64,000 nucleotides of DNA from Clostridiales bacterium (GCA_015055805.1 SVHN01000006.1:1-64000); one strand, 5' to 3'; positions 1-7,360 are shown, numbered from the stretch's first letter. Notes: generated by a model from the letters alone, not told the origin. Translations and numbers: made by a program.

Positions 1-432
1 TACTTTATATGTCCTGTTGAATATACTTCTTTTGGGTTAGATTATAATGATAATGGTTTGGTGTTTAATCAATACCTTAAACAATGGGTATCACACAAGG
101 GTATAGACCTTATAACTGAAAGTGGTATACAAGTTAAATCAATGTTTAATGGGGTTGTTTTAGATATTCAAGAAAAAAGTACACTTGGGTATATGATTAA
201 GATAGACCACGGAGAAAATACAATCATTACTTATAGTTCTTTAAGTAGTTGTTTAGTAGCGGTAGGTCAAACAGTAAATCAAAATGATATTATAGGTGTG
301 GTAGGGATAACTCACCCAGAAGAAATAGGTTATGGGGAACATTTACATTTAGAAATTGTTGTTGATAATGTTTTTGTTAACCCTACACCTTATATACAAG
401 GTACTGTGTATAGGGAAGTTGAAGAAGAATAA
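1..432 (+). CDS. M23 (LytM/SpoIIQ-like) peptidase domain protein, 5' end outside window
   Basis: The reading frame is open from the first base, so the N-terminus is missing; a TTG at 58 could start translation but coding-like sequence continues upstream of it. The visible ~143 residues are an M23 beta-lytic fold: an H-K-G-I-D segment (the HxxxD zinc site), a G-x-V-x-x-I-x-x-x-x-x-x-G-Y central strand, and a G-E-H-L-H-L-E-I strand with the HxH zinc/catalytic pair. The family cleaves peptidoglycan cross-bridges; the spacing and the W-V-S-H-K-G-I-D block resemble SpoIIQ of clostridia, the forespore partner of SpoIIIAH. Whether it is a sporulation gene or cargo of the mobile element whose right end lies at 643-687 cannot be decided here. 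The region is visibly more AT-rich than the core genes further on. A terminator follows at once. Confidence 0.75.
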   Translation, partial: YFICPVEYTSFGLDYNDNGLVFNQYLKQWVSHKGIDLITESGIQVKSMFNGVVLDIQEKSTLGYMIKIDHGENTIITYSSLSSCLVAVGQTVNQNDIIGVVGITHPEEIGYGEHLHLEIVVDNVFVNPTPYIQGTVYREVEEE

Positions 433-440
433 CTAAAAAA

Positions 441-475
441 AAGATAGGTGGTGTAAAAACCATCTATCTTCTTTA
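441..475 (+). terminator. Intrinsic terminator after M23 gene
   Basis: A 12-bp stem (441-452 with 459-470, one G-T pair) around a 6-nt loop, followed by a short T-rich tail. It begins 8 nt after the stop codon at 432. Confidence 0.7.
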
Positions 476-535
476 ATATAAAAAGTGTAAAAAAATGTGT
501 AACAAATTCTATGTGTTTTGTAGTGATTGTTGAAT

Positions 536-575
536 TTTACAAAACTTACAAAAGTTAGTACGACATTTACAAAAC
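536..575 (+). repeat. Direct repeats TTTACAAAAC next to the tRNA-Thr remnant
   Basis: TTTACAAAAC occurs at 536-545 and 566-575 in the AT-rich stretch just left of the tRNA-Thr 3' fragment, and again at 3067-3076. Short direct repeats beside an attachment core resemble the arm sites bound by tyrosine recombinases, but in DNA this AT-rich the match could be chance. Nothing else is recognisable between 475 and 643. Confidence 0.35.
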
Positions 576-642
576 ATAGAAATTATAGGAAATATAAAGA
601 TTTTAGAGATAATAAAAAACTTGTTTTAGTTGATTGATATAT

Positions 643-687
643 TTCGTAATCAGCAGGTCAGCGGTTCAAGTCCGCTCACCAGCTCCA
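643..687 (+). other. tRNA-Thr 3' half: attachment-site (att) scar, copy 1
   Basis: From the anticodon loop onward this matches a bacterial tRNA-Thr: loop sequence containing CGT at 645-647, 3' anticodon strand, variable loop, a perfect T-arm (AGCGG/CCGCT around TTCAAGT), the 3' acceptor strand CACCAGC and an encoded CCA at 685-687. The 5' half is absent: the preceding bases give no D-arm, no GCTGGTG acceptor strand and no 5' anticodon strand. Integrases that insert at tRNA 3' ends leave exactly this: an intact tRNA at one end of the element and a duplicated 3' fragment at the other. The inferred element therefore lies to the left and reaches beyond the window. Confidence 0.8.
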
Positions 688-725
688 TAAAAATCACCTA
701 CGCTTTTGCGTGGGTGATTTTTATA
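688..725 (+). terminator. Hairpin terminator after the tRNA-Thr scar
   Basis: A 16-17-bp stem (ATAAAAATCACCTACGC with its near-complement, one wobble pair) around a TTTT loop, followed by AT-rich sequence. It looks like the original terminator of the tRNA-Thr transcript, carried along with the att core. Confidence 0.7.
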
Positions 726-737
726 TGTGTAGGCAAA

Positions 738-846
738 GAGCGGGCTTGAATTAGGAGCGAGCAACCAAAGGTTGCGTGTTCGACGAAGTCGAAAAAACAG
801 TCCTGTGAACTGTTTTGCGGGAGGCTCGAGAGAAGCAAGTCCGCTC
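738..846 (+). repeat. Multi-hairpin element closed by tRNA T-arm sequences
   Basis: GAGCGGGCTTG (738-748) is the inverted copy, with one G-T pair, of CAAGTCCGCTC (836-846), so the tRNA-derived sequence closes an ~109-nt fold. Inside are three further stems: GCAACC/GGTTGC, TTCGAC/GTCGAA and AAAACAGT/ACTGTTTT, each with a 3-6-nt loop. It sits exactly between att copies 1 and 2. The minus-strand open frame across it is explained by this structure and is not taken as a gene. Confidence 0.6.
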
Positions 847-856
847 ACCAGCTCCA
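836..856 (+). other. tRNA-Thr 3' end: att scar, copy 2
   Basis: A 21-nt exact copy of the tRNA-Thr 3' end (T-arm 3' strand, acceptor strand, discriminator, CCA), identical to the last part of copy 1. It marks the left edge of the segment carrying the exonuclease gene. Confidence 0.75.
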
Positions 857-915
857 AGAAAAAAAGAAAACATCCAAAGGGCGTTACTCTTGGGGATTTA
901 AATTAAATAATTTGC

Positions 916-950
916 AAAACTCAACTTGTGAAAAGGCGAGTTTTCTTTTA
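916..950 (+). terminator. Intrinsic terminator upstream of the exonuclease gene
   Basis: AAAACTC pairs with GAGTTTT around a ~15-nt loop, followed by a T-rich tail. It lies between att copy 2 and the promoter at 965 and would insulate the cassette. Confidence 0.5.
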
Positions 951-964
951 CCACATAAAACAAG

Positions 965-993
965 TTGAATTATATTTGTTTTTTTGATATAAT
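965..993 (+). promoter_or_regulatory. Sigma-A-type promoter for the exonuclease gene
   Basis: TTGAAT (965-970), a 17-nt spacer and TATAAT (988-993). AGGAG at 1014-1018 is a good ribosome binding site for the ATG at 1026. Confidence 0.75.
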
Positions 994-1025
994 ATATACA
1001 CTTTCAAATTTTTAGGAGTTTTACA

Positions 1026-2405
1026 ATGGAAAAAGTAACTTACTTTGACGTTGAATATGCAAACAATAAAAATAAATCTATTTGTCAAATAGGTATAATG
1101 TGTGAAAATTTTTCTGATGGAGAACCTTATTATCCCGAAAAAGATATTTATATTAACCCAGAAGACGGTTTTGATGATTTTTGTATCAAAGTTCATGGAA
1201 TAACCAAGGATAAAGTAAAAAATGAGCCAGCTTTTCCTATTGTTTGGAAAGAAATTGAAAAATATTTTACAAACGCAGTAATTATTGGGCATAACGTTGC
1301 TGGGGCAGACTTGGACGCATTGGTTAAAGCGTTAAATCGTTACAATCTTGATATTCCTGAATTGTATTATATTTGTACATTAGATTTGGCTCGCCAGTAT
1401 ATCCCTTCTTATGCCGTTGCAGATTATAGCATGTCTACATTATGCGAATATTTTGGCGTTGATATTGACTCAGAACACAATGCTTTCGATGATGCTTGTG
1501 CTTGTGCGGATTTATTCAAGGCTATTATAGAAGAATACGATATTGATATTAAAGATATAAAAATTAAAAAATATGCACCTTGCGTAGAAAAAGAATTTTC
1601 TCAATTTGTAGCAAGTCCTGTTATAAGAAAGGCAATTAGTGAATTTTATGGCGTAATACGTGGTTTTTCTATTGATAACGAAATATCAACCGAAGAAGTC
1701 GATTTTATTAAAAATTGGAAAAAAGAATTTGCTATTTATGATAACCAAAAAGATATCGCAGATATTATATCCGTGATGGATAAAATAATTGACGATGGTG
1801 TCATTACTGTTGAAGAAATTGTTGAATTGCAAGGCGTTGTAAAAGCATATTTAGATGTTGTATCAACTTCACCGATTACATTAGCAACTCAAATTTTGGA
1901 CGGCATTTTAAAAGGTATAACTGTTGACGGAGAAATAACGGAAATCGAGTGTAAAAACTTGCGACAATGGTTATATGATAACATTTATCTTTCAGACCAT
2001 TTTCCATTCAATAAAGCAATGGAAATTTTAGATAAAGTGCTCGAAGATTCTATAATTACAAAAGAAGAAGCGGAATATATAACCACAATGATAAATGAAA
2101 TGTTAAACCCTGTTGATTGCTTAAAAGAAGAAATCAATTCAGTAGACGGTAAACATGTTTGTTTAAGTGGAAATTTTGCTTATGGTCAAAAACCAGATGT
2201 TGAAAAATTTATTGTTTCAAAAGGTGGCAATATAGATACTTCGGTTAAAAAAACAACAGATATTTTAATGATTGGGAACTGTGAGTGCCAAGCATATTCT
2301 AATGGCACATACGGAACAAAAGTGAAAAAAGCAATAGAGTATAATGAAAAAGGCTCTCATATAAAAATTATAAAAGAATCCGATTTTTTCTCTTCTATTA
2401 AATAA
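1026..2405 (+). CDS. DnaQ-like 3'-5' exonuclease / TerB-like / BRCT fusion protein
   Basis: 459 residues, three parts. Residues ~1-175 are a DEDDh exonuclease: F-D-V-E (Exo I acidic pair), an H-G-I-T block, G-H-N-x-x-x-x-D-L-D (Exo II) and H-N-A-F-D-D-A (Exo III). Residues ~190-365 are helical and contain two similar blocks of the D-G-x-I-T-x-x-E type, as in TerB-like domains. Residues ~370-459 are a BRCT domain (G-K-H-V-C-L-S-G-N-F start, lysine-rich T-D-I-L-M core), as in DNA ligase or stand-alone bacterial BRCT proteins. The family trims DNA or RNA 3' ends; the BRCT presumably targets DNA or a partner. It is the only gene between tRNA-Thr att copies 2 and 3, with its own promoter and terminators, so it is likely acquired cargo. 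Domain calls are firm; cellular role unknown. Confidence 0.85.
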   Translation: MEKVTYFDVEYANNKNKSICQIGIMCENFSDGEPYYPEKDIYINPEDGFDDFCIKVHGITKDKVKNEPAFPIVWKEIEKYFTNAVIIGHNVAGADLDALVKALNRYNLDIPELYYICTLDLARQYIPSYAVADYSMSTLCEYFGVDIDSEHNAFDDACACADLFKAIIEEYDIDIKDIKIKKYAPCVEKEFSQFVASPVIRKAISEFYGVIRGFSIDNEISTEEVDFIKNWKKEFAIYDNQKDIADIISVMDKIIDDGVITVEEIVELQGVVKAYLDVVSTSPITLATQILDGILKGITVDGEITEIECKNLRQWLYDNIYLSDHFPFNKAMEILDKVLEDSIITKEEAEYITTMINEMLNPVDCLKEEINSVDGKHVCLSGNFAYGQKPDVEKFIVSKGGNIDTSVKKTTDILMIGNCECQAYSNGTYGTKVKKAIEYNEKGSHIKIIKESDFFSSIK

Positions 2406-2408
2406 ATG

Positions 2409-2456
2409 AAGTGTAGCACACTATACTTTGCAAGCAAAGTCGTGTGTTTTTGCAAG
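2409..2456 (+). terminator. Terminator after the exonuclease gene
   Basis: CACAC and ACTTTGC pair with GCAAAGT and GTGTG, forming a two-part stem followed by TTTTT. Confidence 0.6.
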
Positions 2457-2462
2457 ACAAAA

Positions 2463-2500
2463 AAGAAAGACTAACGAAAATTTTTCGTTAGTCTTTTATA
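2463..2500 (+). terminator. Second palindromic terminator
   Basis: AAAGACTAACGAAAA faces its complement TTTTCGTTAGTCTTT, a near-perfect palindrome with A- and T-tracts on both sides, so it could act in either direction. Confidence 0.65.
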
Positions 2501-2518
2501 CTGTATAAAAAATCCCTA

Positions 2519-2575
2519 AGGGAAACGCCCTAAATAGGGTGTTTTCTTTTTTTGTCGCCCTGATGGGCGACGCTA
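2519..2575 (+). terminator. Third terminator-like hairpin cluster of the cassette end
   Basis: A stem of GAAAxCGCCCTA with TAGGGxGTTTTC is followed by seven T residues, then a separate GTCGCCC/GGGCGAC hairpin. Together with the two hairpins before it, this region (2409-2650) is dense in stem-loops leading into att copy 3. No gene is seen here. Confidence 0.55.
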
Positions 2576-2652
2576 AACCATCTGAAGGTCAGCGTCTACT
2601 ACGCTAAAGCTCCGTAGGGCTAGTCCGTCAAAGGTAGCTGTTCAAAGTTGCC

Positions 2653-2673
2653 CAAGTCCGCTCACCAGCTCCA
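2653..2673 (+). other. tRNA-Thr 3' end: att scar, copy 3
   Basis: Third exact 21-nt copy of the tRNA-Thr 3' end, ending in CCA at 2671-2673. With copy 2 it brackets a 1.8-kb segment holding a single gene. It is followed by an AAAAAAGGTAAGT/ACTTGCCTTTTTT hairpin at 2674-2707. Confidence 0.75.
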
Positions 2674-2708
2674 AAAAAAGGTAAGTCGAAAAACTTGCCT
2701 TTTTTTAT
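2674..2708. terminator. Terminator hairpin beyond att copy 3
   Basis: An A-tract, a GGTAAGT/ACTTGCC stem and a T-tract. Being flanked by A and T runs it can serve both strands, including the minus-strand XRE gene that ends at 2739. Confidence 0.65.
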
Positions 2709-2738
2709 CCATTGCGAAAGCAATGGTATATAATCAAT

Positions 2739-2939
2739 CTAATCTTTTATAAACTCTACTACGTCTTCTATTTTACAGTCTAAAAAAGAACATATTCTAT
2801 CTATTGTCTTCATTTCTATGTTTTGGTTTGCTCTTAATCTGCGGACTGTCTTGCTGTCAATACCACATTCTTCTCTTAGTCTATACGTGGAAACGCCTTT
2901 TTTATCCATTGTTAAAAATAACCTGTCGAATTTAAACAT
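2739..2939 (-). CDS. Small XRE/Cro-CI-type HTH regulator
   Basis: 66 residues. The ATG at 2939 is chosen because GGAGG lies 5-7 nt upstream on the minus strand; longer frames to 3059 have no such site. The sequence is a minimal five-helix Cro/CI HTH: S-T-Y-R-L-R at helix 2, G-I-D-S-K-T-V-R-R-L at the recognition helix, then T-I-D-R-I-C-S-F-L-D-C and a D-V-V-E-F tail as in many ICE and phage regulators. It is divergent from the response regulator that starts at 3140 and lies just outside att copy 3. It probably binds the intervening ~200 bp, but no operator could be assigned. Confidence 0.8.
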   Translation of the reverse strand: MFKFDRLFLTMDKKGVSTYRLREECGIDSKTVRRLRANQNIEMKTIDRICSFLDCKIEDVVEFIKD

Positions 2940-3139
2940 TTTATCCTCCATTTGTCGGCAAATAATATTATGGGGTTTATAATCTTTTTTATTAAGGGGA
3001 TATAATCCCCAACTTGACAATGGGAAGAACATTTTAATGGAATTGTGAAGATATGGCAAATTAAAATTTACAAAACTTTTACAATATATCGGTGCAAAAT
3101 TCGCCTTGTTTATGTTATTATAATAATGGAGATAAAATT

Positions 3140-3811
3140 ATGATAAACGTTTTAGTTGTTGAAGACGAAAGACAAATTAACGAGCTTGTGTGCGTATATC
3201 TTAAAGGCGAAGGCTACAATCCTTGCGCATGTTACGACGGCGCGGAAGGGTTAAAGAGATTTTTAGAAGGGGATATTGACGTTATCATAAGCGACATAAT
3301 GATGCCTGTTATGGACGGATATCAGTTTGCGATAAAGGTTAGGGAAGTGAACGAAGAAGTCCCGATTATATTTTTAACGGCAAAGGACGACAAGCCGTCC
3401 AAGCAGTTGGGGTATAAACTCGGCGTTGACGACTATATGACTAAACCTTTTGACGTTGACGAACTTATGCTTAAAATAAAGGCTATTTTAAGGCGTTCAA
3501 GCGTTAAGAAAAGCAAGAAACTTGAAGTTGGCAACTTAGTGCTTGACCTTGACGAACATACCGCTTACGTTGACGGCGAAGAACTTAATTTTACCGTAAG
3601 AGAATTTGACGTGCTATATAAGTTTTTGTCCTACCCCAAAAAGACATTTACTCGTTCTAAGTTAATGGACGAATTTTGGGGGTTCGACAGTTCCGCAACG
3701 TCAAGGACGGTGGACGTTTGCATAGTTAAGCTTCGTGAAAAAACGGCGGTTTGCGACGGGTTTGAAATAGTGACCGTTCACGGATTAGGGTATAAGGCGG
3801 TGCTTAAATGA
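3140..3811 (+). CDS. OmpR/PhoB-family response regulator
   Basis: 223 residues from the ATG at 3140, which has GGAG 8 nt upstream; an earlier in-frame start lacks a ribosome site. The N-terminal receiver domain (~1-118) has E8/D9, phospho-acceptor D52 in I-I-S-D-I-M-M-P, the T in F-L-T-A-K and the conserved K in T-K-P-F. The C-terminal winged helix (~128-223) ends in the family's V-H-G-L-G-Y-K. It overlaps the histidine kinase by 4 nt (ATGA), so the two are a cognate pair. Downstream genes in the same run encode small membrane proteins, suggesting a cell-envelope signal. Confidence 0.93.
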   Translation: MINVLVVEDERQINELVCVYLKGEGYNPCACYDGAEGLKRFLEGDIDVIISDIMMPVMDGYQFAIKVREVNEEVPIIFLTAKDDKPSKQLGYKLGVDDYMTKPFDVDELMLKIKAILRRSSVKKSKKLEVGNLVLDLDEHTAYVDGEELNFTVREFDVLYKFLSYPKKTFTRSKLMDEFWGFDSSATSRTVDVCIVKLREKTAVCDGFEIVTVHGLGYKAVLK

Positions 3812-4854
3812 AAGATAGATCGCAAAAAACAAAGGGCGAAGTTTTAGGGTTTATTCTTTTTCTTCTGCCGCTATCTTTTACTGTAACTTTCGGGATAATA
3901 ATTTACGTCAGCCTTGACAACTTTTTTGAAAGTAGGTTTGTCGTCGTTATGTTTACCGTAATGTATATAGTTTTTTCGGCACTCGTATTTTATCTAATAG
4001 ATATTTTCCGCAGAAAAAAGACGGTGACTGCGCCAACCGAACAAATTCTCGACGCGACCGAACGCATTGCAAGGGGCGATTTTTCCGTCCGTATTTATCC
4101 AAATAGTGGGATAGACGCTTTTACTGAATACGCGGCTATAATGGAAAACGTCAACAAAATGGCAAGTGAACTTTCTAAAAGTGAAATGCTTAAAAGCGAG
4201 TTTATCTCAAACGTTTCGCATGAGATAAAAACCCCGTTATCAATAATAAAAAGTTACGCATCAGCACTTAAAGCCCCAAATCTAGATAAAGAGACAAGAG
4301 AAAAATACGTTGACGTTTTAGGCAAAACTTCCGAACGTTTATCCGTTCTTGTTACCGATATATTAAAGCTTAACAAGCTTGAAAACCGCACGATTTTGCC
4401 CGAAAAGACCGAAGTTTCGGTAAACGAACTTTTATGCGAGTGCGTTTTAAGATACGAGCAAACAATAGAGAAAAAAGAACTTGAAATAGACACCGACATA
4501 GACGACATAACCGTGTTTGCAGAGCCAAACCTTTTAGACGTGGTGTTTGCAAATCTTATATCTAACGCCATAAAGTTTAGTAAACAGGGCGGCGCGGTAA
4601 AAATTTTATTAAAGGACAACGGCAAGGACTTTACATTTACTGTCAAGGATAACGGTATAGGCATAAAAAAGGAAGTTGGGGAACGCATCTTTGAAAAATT
4701 CTATCAGGCTGACGCGTCGAGATCAAGCGAAGGAAACGGCTTAGGTCTTGCGCTCGTAAAACGCGTTGTGGACGTTCTTGGCGGTAAAATCACGGTTACT
4801 AGCGAACTTGGTAAGGGAAGTACTTTTACCGTTACCGTGGCAAAAGGAAACTAA
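3808..4854 (+). CDS. Sensor histidine kinase
   Basis: 348 residues. Two membrane segments lie close together (~12-34 and ~43-66) with only a ~10-residue external loop, so the signal is probably sensed in or at the membrane (intramembrane-sensing layout). A HAMP-like linker (~70-125) leads to the HisKA helix with phospho-acceptor H138 in S-N-V-S-H-E-I-K-T-P. The ATPase domain has an N-box (N-L-I-S-N-A), G1 D-N-G-I-G-I and G2 G-N-G-L-G-L-A-L. It overlaps the response regulator by 4 nt. Confidence 0.93.
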   Translation: MKDRSQKTKGEVLGFILFLLPLSFTVTFGIIIYVSLDNFFESRFVVVMFTVMYIVFSALVFYLIDIFRRKKTVTAPTEQILDATERIARGDFSVRIYPNSGIDAFTEYAAIMENVNKMASELSKSEMLKSEFISNVSHEIKTPLSIIKSYASALKAPNLDKETREKYVDVLGKTSERLSVLVTDILKLNKLENRTILPEKTEVSVNELLCECVLRYEQTIEKKELEIDTDIDDITVFAEPNLLDVVFANLISNAIKFSKQGGAVKILLKDNGKDFTFTVKDNGIGIKKEVGERIFEKFYQADASRSSEGNGLGLALVKRVVDVLGGKITVTSELGKGSTFTVTVAKGN

Positions 4855-4855
4855 A

Positions 4856-5761
4856 ATGAAAAGGTTAATAGAAAAACTAAAAAATCCGTCACCGCTAATA
4901 TGCGTGTTGTCGATAATAATAACCGTCGTTACGGCATCGCTTGCGCTTACGTTGGTAATACTTGAACAAAGCGAAAGCATTCTTGCCTACGCAAGTTACG
5001 CGTTGGCGGCGTTATCGCTTGCGTATTCGGTGTACGTAATAATTATATTCGCGCCTAAAATGAAAGAGCGAATTATAGCGTCGTTAAAAAAGAACAAGTT
5101 CACCGCCGATATCTTGGAAAACTTCGGGTATAGAAAACTCGTGTTTGCCATCTGGTCGTTTATTTTTAACGTGTTGTACGCGTTGTTCCAAGCAGTAATC
5201 GCCATTTTAAGCCGTTCGGTGTGGTACGGCGCGCTTGCCGTTTACTATATAGTGCTAACCGTTATTCGCGGTCAGGTCGTGTATAAATCGGCAAAACAGA
5301 GAAAACTAGGCGAACAAGAAAGTCTTACTATGCAGTATAAGACTTATAGAAACTGTGGATTTTATTTGGTTGCGCTTAACTTCGCGCTTACGGCGGCGGT
5401 TGTGCAAATGGTCGTAAAAGATATGAGTTTTGCTTATGCGGGGCTTATGATTTACGCAATGGCGGCGTATGCTTTCTTAAAACTTACGCTGGTTATAATA
5501 AGTGTCGTTAAGGCGGATAAGGCAAAGGATTATACGGTAAAATCTATAAATTCTATATCGTTTGCCGATTCACTCGTGTCAATCTTAGCGTTGCAGACCG
5601 CGCTTTTACAGACTTTTGGCGGTGGTGTTGGTTCACAACTTGCAAACTCTCTTACGGGTGGTGCGGTATGTATAATGATAATCGCGCTTGGAATATTTAT
5701 GGCGATTAGGGGCAATAAACTATTAAGAGAAAAGGAAACGGATAATGGACGAAAAATTTAG
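4856..5761 (+). CDS. Polytopic membrane protein of unknown function
   Basis: 301 residues from the ATG at 4856, one base after the kinase stop. Longer frames starting inside the kinase gene have no ribosome site. I see about eight hydrophobic segments (starting near residues 16, 42, 97, 118, 170, 200, 245 and 272) joined by short loops, with basic cytoplasmic ends. I recognise no domain. Its place directly behind the kinase and its 17-nt overlap with the next gene make it part of the two-component operon, as a sensing partner or a target. Confidence 0.75.
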   Translation: MKRLIEKLKNPSPLICVLSIIITVVTASLALTLVILEQSESILAYASYALAALSLAYSVYVIIIFAPKMKERIIASLKKNKFTADILENFGYRKLVFAIWSFIFNVLYALFQAVIAILSRSVWYGALAVYYIVLTVIRGQVVYKSAKQRKLGEQESLTMQYKTYRNCGFYLVALNFALTAAVVQMVVKDMSFAYAGLMIYAMAAYAFLKLTLVIISVVKADKAKDYTVKSINSISFADSLVSILALQTALLQTFGGGVGSQLANSLTGGAVCIMIIALGIFMAIRGNKLLREKETDNGRKI

Positions 5762-6140
5762 TTACAGTTATTCTGCGCTCACCGAGGCGGAGAAGAAAGA
5801 GATAGAGAGAATAAAGAACGAGTACAGGGAAAAAGACAGCCGTCAAATCACTTTGGAAGAACTGAGAAAACTTGATGCAAAAGTTAAAAATACACCGACG
5901 ATTGTTGCGCTTACCTTAGGTGTTATAGGCGTTCTTATATTCGGGCTTGGTATGACCTTCGTTTTAGAGTGGGATAATTCTTTGCTCGGCGTAATACTCG
6001 GTGCTGTCGGCGCGATAGTGGCAACGCTAGCAAAGCCCTTGCACGCTATTTTGTATAAGAGATTAAAAGCGCGCCACGGCAAGAAAATTATAGAACTTAG
6101 CGAAAAGCTTATAGACGCAGATAGGGAAAAGCAAAACTGA
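5745..6140 (+). CDS. Small two-TM protein (family often annotated 'dihydropteridine reductase')
   Basis: 131 residues. A charged N-terminal helix ends in L-R-K-L-D-A-K-V, followed by two membrane segments (~53-74 and ~81-101) and a basic amphipathic tail. Proteins of this size and pattern are common in clostridia and are often labelled dihydropteridine reductase; nothing here supports an enzyme (no nucleotide-binding motif), so I would not use that name. AAGGAA precedes the ATG, which overlaps the upstream gene by 17 nt. It is a paralogue of the protein at 6249-6596. Confidence 0.75.
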   Translation: MDEKFSYSYSALTEAEKKEIERIKNEYREKDSRQITLEELRKLDAKVKNTPTIVALTLGVIGVLIFGLGMTFVLEWDNSLLGVILGAVGAIVATLAKPLHAILYKRLKARHGKKIIELSEKLIDADREKQN

Positions 6141-6248
6141 TTTAACAAAATCTTAACGATTAAGTTACAATGTTTATATAAGTGTTTAACTTCTGTTTAA
6201 CAACCGTGTGTTAAAATATGGTCGTAAACAAAAAAAGGAGACGACGTT

Positions 6249-6596
6249 ATGGAAAACAGAACTTACGCACAAAGATTAATAAACGATTATTCGGAGAAAC
6301 CCGTTACTAAAACCGACAACTTAAAGGCACTCGATAAAAAGGTAAGAAAATCACCTAAGATTTTCTCGTATATTTTCGGCTCGATAGGAAGTCTTATTCT
6401 CGGCACGGGAATGTGTCTTGCAATGCAGGTTATAGGTTCGGCGGCGGCATTAAAGTATATCGGTGTGGGCATAGGACTAGTGGGTATTTTGATGGTATCC
6501 GTAAACTATTACTTATACAAAAAAATGTTAGCTCGTCGCAAAAGAAAATATGCAGGCGAGATATTGAGATTAAGCGGCGAAATTCTAGGTGAATAA
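6249..6596 (+). CDS. Small two-TM protein, paralogue of the preceding gene
   Basis: 115 residues, with the same plan as the 5745-6140 product: a charged segment ending L-K-A-L-D-K-K-V, then P-K-I-F-S-Y-I-F-G-S-I-G-S-L and two membrane segments (~38-60 and ~66-86), and a basic tail ending L-R-L-S-G-E-I. AAAGGAG is well placed before the ATG. The 108-nt gap from the previous gene suggests it may also have its own promoter, though no clear one was found. Two adjacent diverged copies suggest a hetero-oligomer or separately tuned variants. Confidence 0.75.
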   Translation: MENRTYAQRLINDYSEKPVTKTDNLKALDKKVRKSPKIFSYIFGSIGSLILGTGMCLAMQVIGSAAALKYIGVGIGLVGILMVSVNYYLYKKMLARRKRKYAGEILRLSGEILGE

Positions 6597-6611
6597 TAAA
6601 GCCTTGACAAA

Positions 6612-6664
6612 ACAAACGTAAGCGGACGGCAAAATTTTGCCGTCCGCGTTTGCTTTAAATTTTT
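6612..6664 (+). terminator. Strong intrinsic terminator
   Basis: A perfect 13-nt inverted repeat (GCGGACGGCAAAA and complement, 6622-6647), with flanking AAACG/CGTTT extending the stem, then a T-rich tail. It closes the two-component operon. Confidence 0.85.
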
Positions 6665-6697
6665 CATTGTGATACAATGTATTATAGGTGAGAAATT

Positions 6698-7336
6698 ATG
6701 GTTAAATTTTTGATTGTTCGTCACGGTTTTAGTCTTTCAAATAAAGACGGCACTTTTACAGGTCAACTCGATATCGGTTTATCTAAAGTCGGTAAACTTC
6801 AAGCAAAAGCGGTATCTAATTACCTTTTGGAAAACTATAAAATCGACGCCGTGTATTCAAGCGATCTTTCTCGCGCCGTGGATACCGTAAAAGGCGTTGC
6901 AGACGCGCTCGGTCTTTCGGTTGTTACCGACGCTAGACTTCGTGAATATTATTGTGGCAAGTGGGAAGGATTAACCGTTGCCCAAGTCGAAGAATTATAC
7001 TTAGATGACTTAAATAAATGGCGCACCGATAACGGCGGTGACGTCGGCCCTACCGACGGAGAAACAAGAGATCAAATTCGAGATAGGTCCGTTGCCGCGC
7101 TTAAAGAAATCGCGGAAAAAAACCAAGGCAAAACCGTCGTCGTTGCAACTCACGGCGGAACGATTAAAGCCATGCAAGAAGTATGGAAAGACCCCCTTAA
7201 CTTGTTAAATGAAAGTTGGGCAACCAACGCGTCAACTTCTGTCGTTGAGTTTGATGGAACGGATTTTATTGTGAGTTTAAACGGTTACGACGAATATTTG
7301 GGTAGGGATAAAACGGAAATGCCCAAAGGCATTTAA
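6698..7336 (+). CDS. Histidine phosphatase (phosphoglycerate-mutase-like) family enzyme
   Basis: 212 residues. The N-terminal I-V-R-H-G holds the phospho-acceptor H9; E83 in L-R-E-Y-Y-C-G-K-W-E-G and H152 in V-A-T-H-G-G complete the branch-1 catalytic set. The S-S-D-L-S-R-A block is also typical. Members include cofactor-dependent phosphoglycerate mutases, alpha-ribazole phosphatase and broad sugar phosphatases. With no cobalamin genes nearby and the E-x-Y-x-G-x-W-E-G signature shared by the phosphatase subgroups, a small-molecule phosphatase is more likely than a glycolytic mutase. It has its own weak ribosome site (GGTGAG) and is followed by the structured repeat at 7361. Confidence 0.85.
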   Translation: MVKFLIVRHGFSLSNKDGTFTGQLDIGLSKVGKLQAKAVSNYLLENYKIDAVYSSDLSRAVDTVKGVADALGLSVVTDARLREYYCGKWEGLTVAQVEELYLDDLNKWRTDNGGDVGPTDGETRDQIRDRSVAALKEIAEKNQGKTVVVATHGGTIKAMQEVWKDPLNLLNESWATNASTSVVEFDGTDFIVSLNGYDEYLGRDKTEMPKGI

Positions 7337-7360
7337 GCCTTTCTAAACTTTGCATTTCTG

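Noticed and set aside
643-687. A complete tRNA-Thr gene
   Set aside because: Only the 3' half is present; the preceding bases form no D-arm, acceptor 5' strand or anticodon 5' strand. It is an attachment-site remnant.
666-857. Minus-strand 63-codon open frame
   Set aside because: It runs across two tRNA-derived repeats and a multi-hairpin structure, with no ribosome site; an artefact of the repeat.
3096-3124. Promoter with TATAAT at 3119 for the response regulator
   Set aside because: No -35 box at proper distance, and the start point would fall on or after the ribosome site at ~3128-3131.
5745-6596. Dihydropteridine reductase
   Set aside because: This label is common for the family, but the proteins are two-TM with no nucleotide-binding motif.
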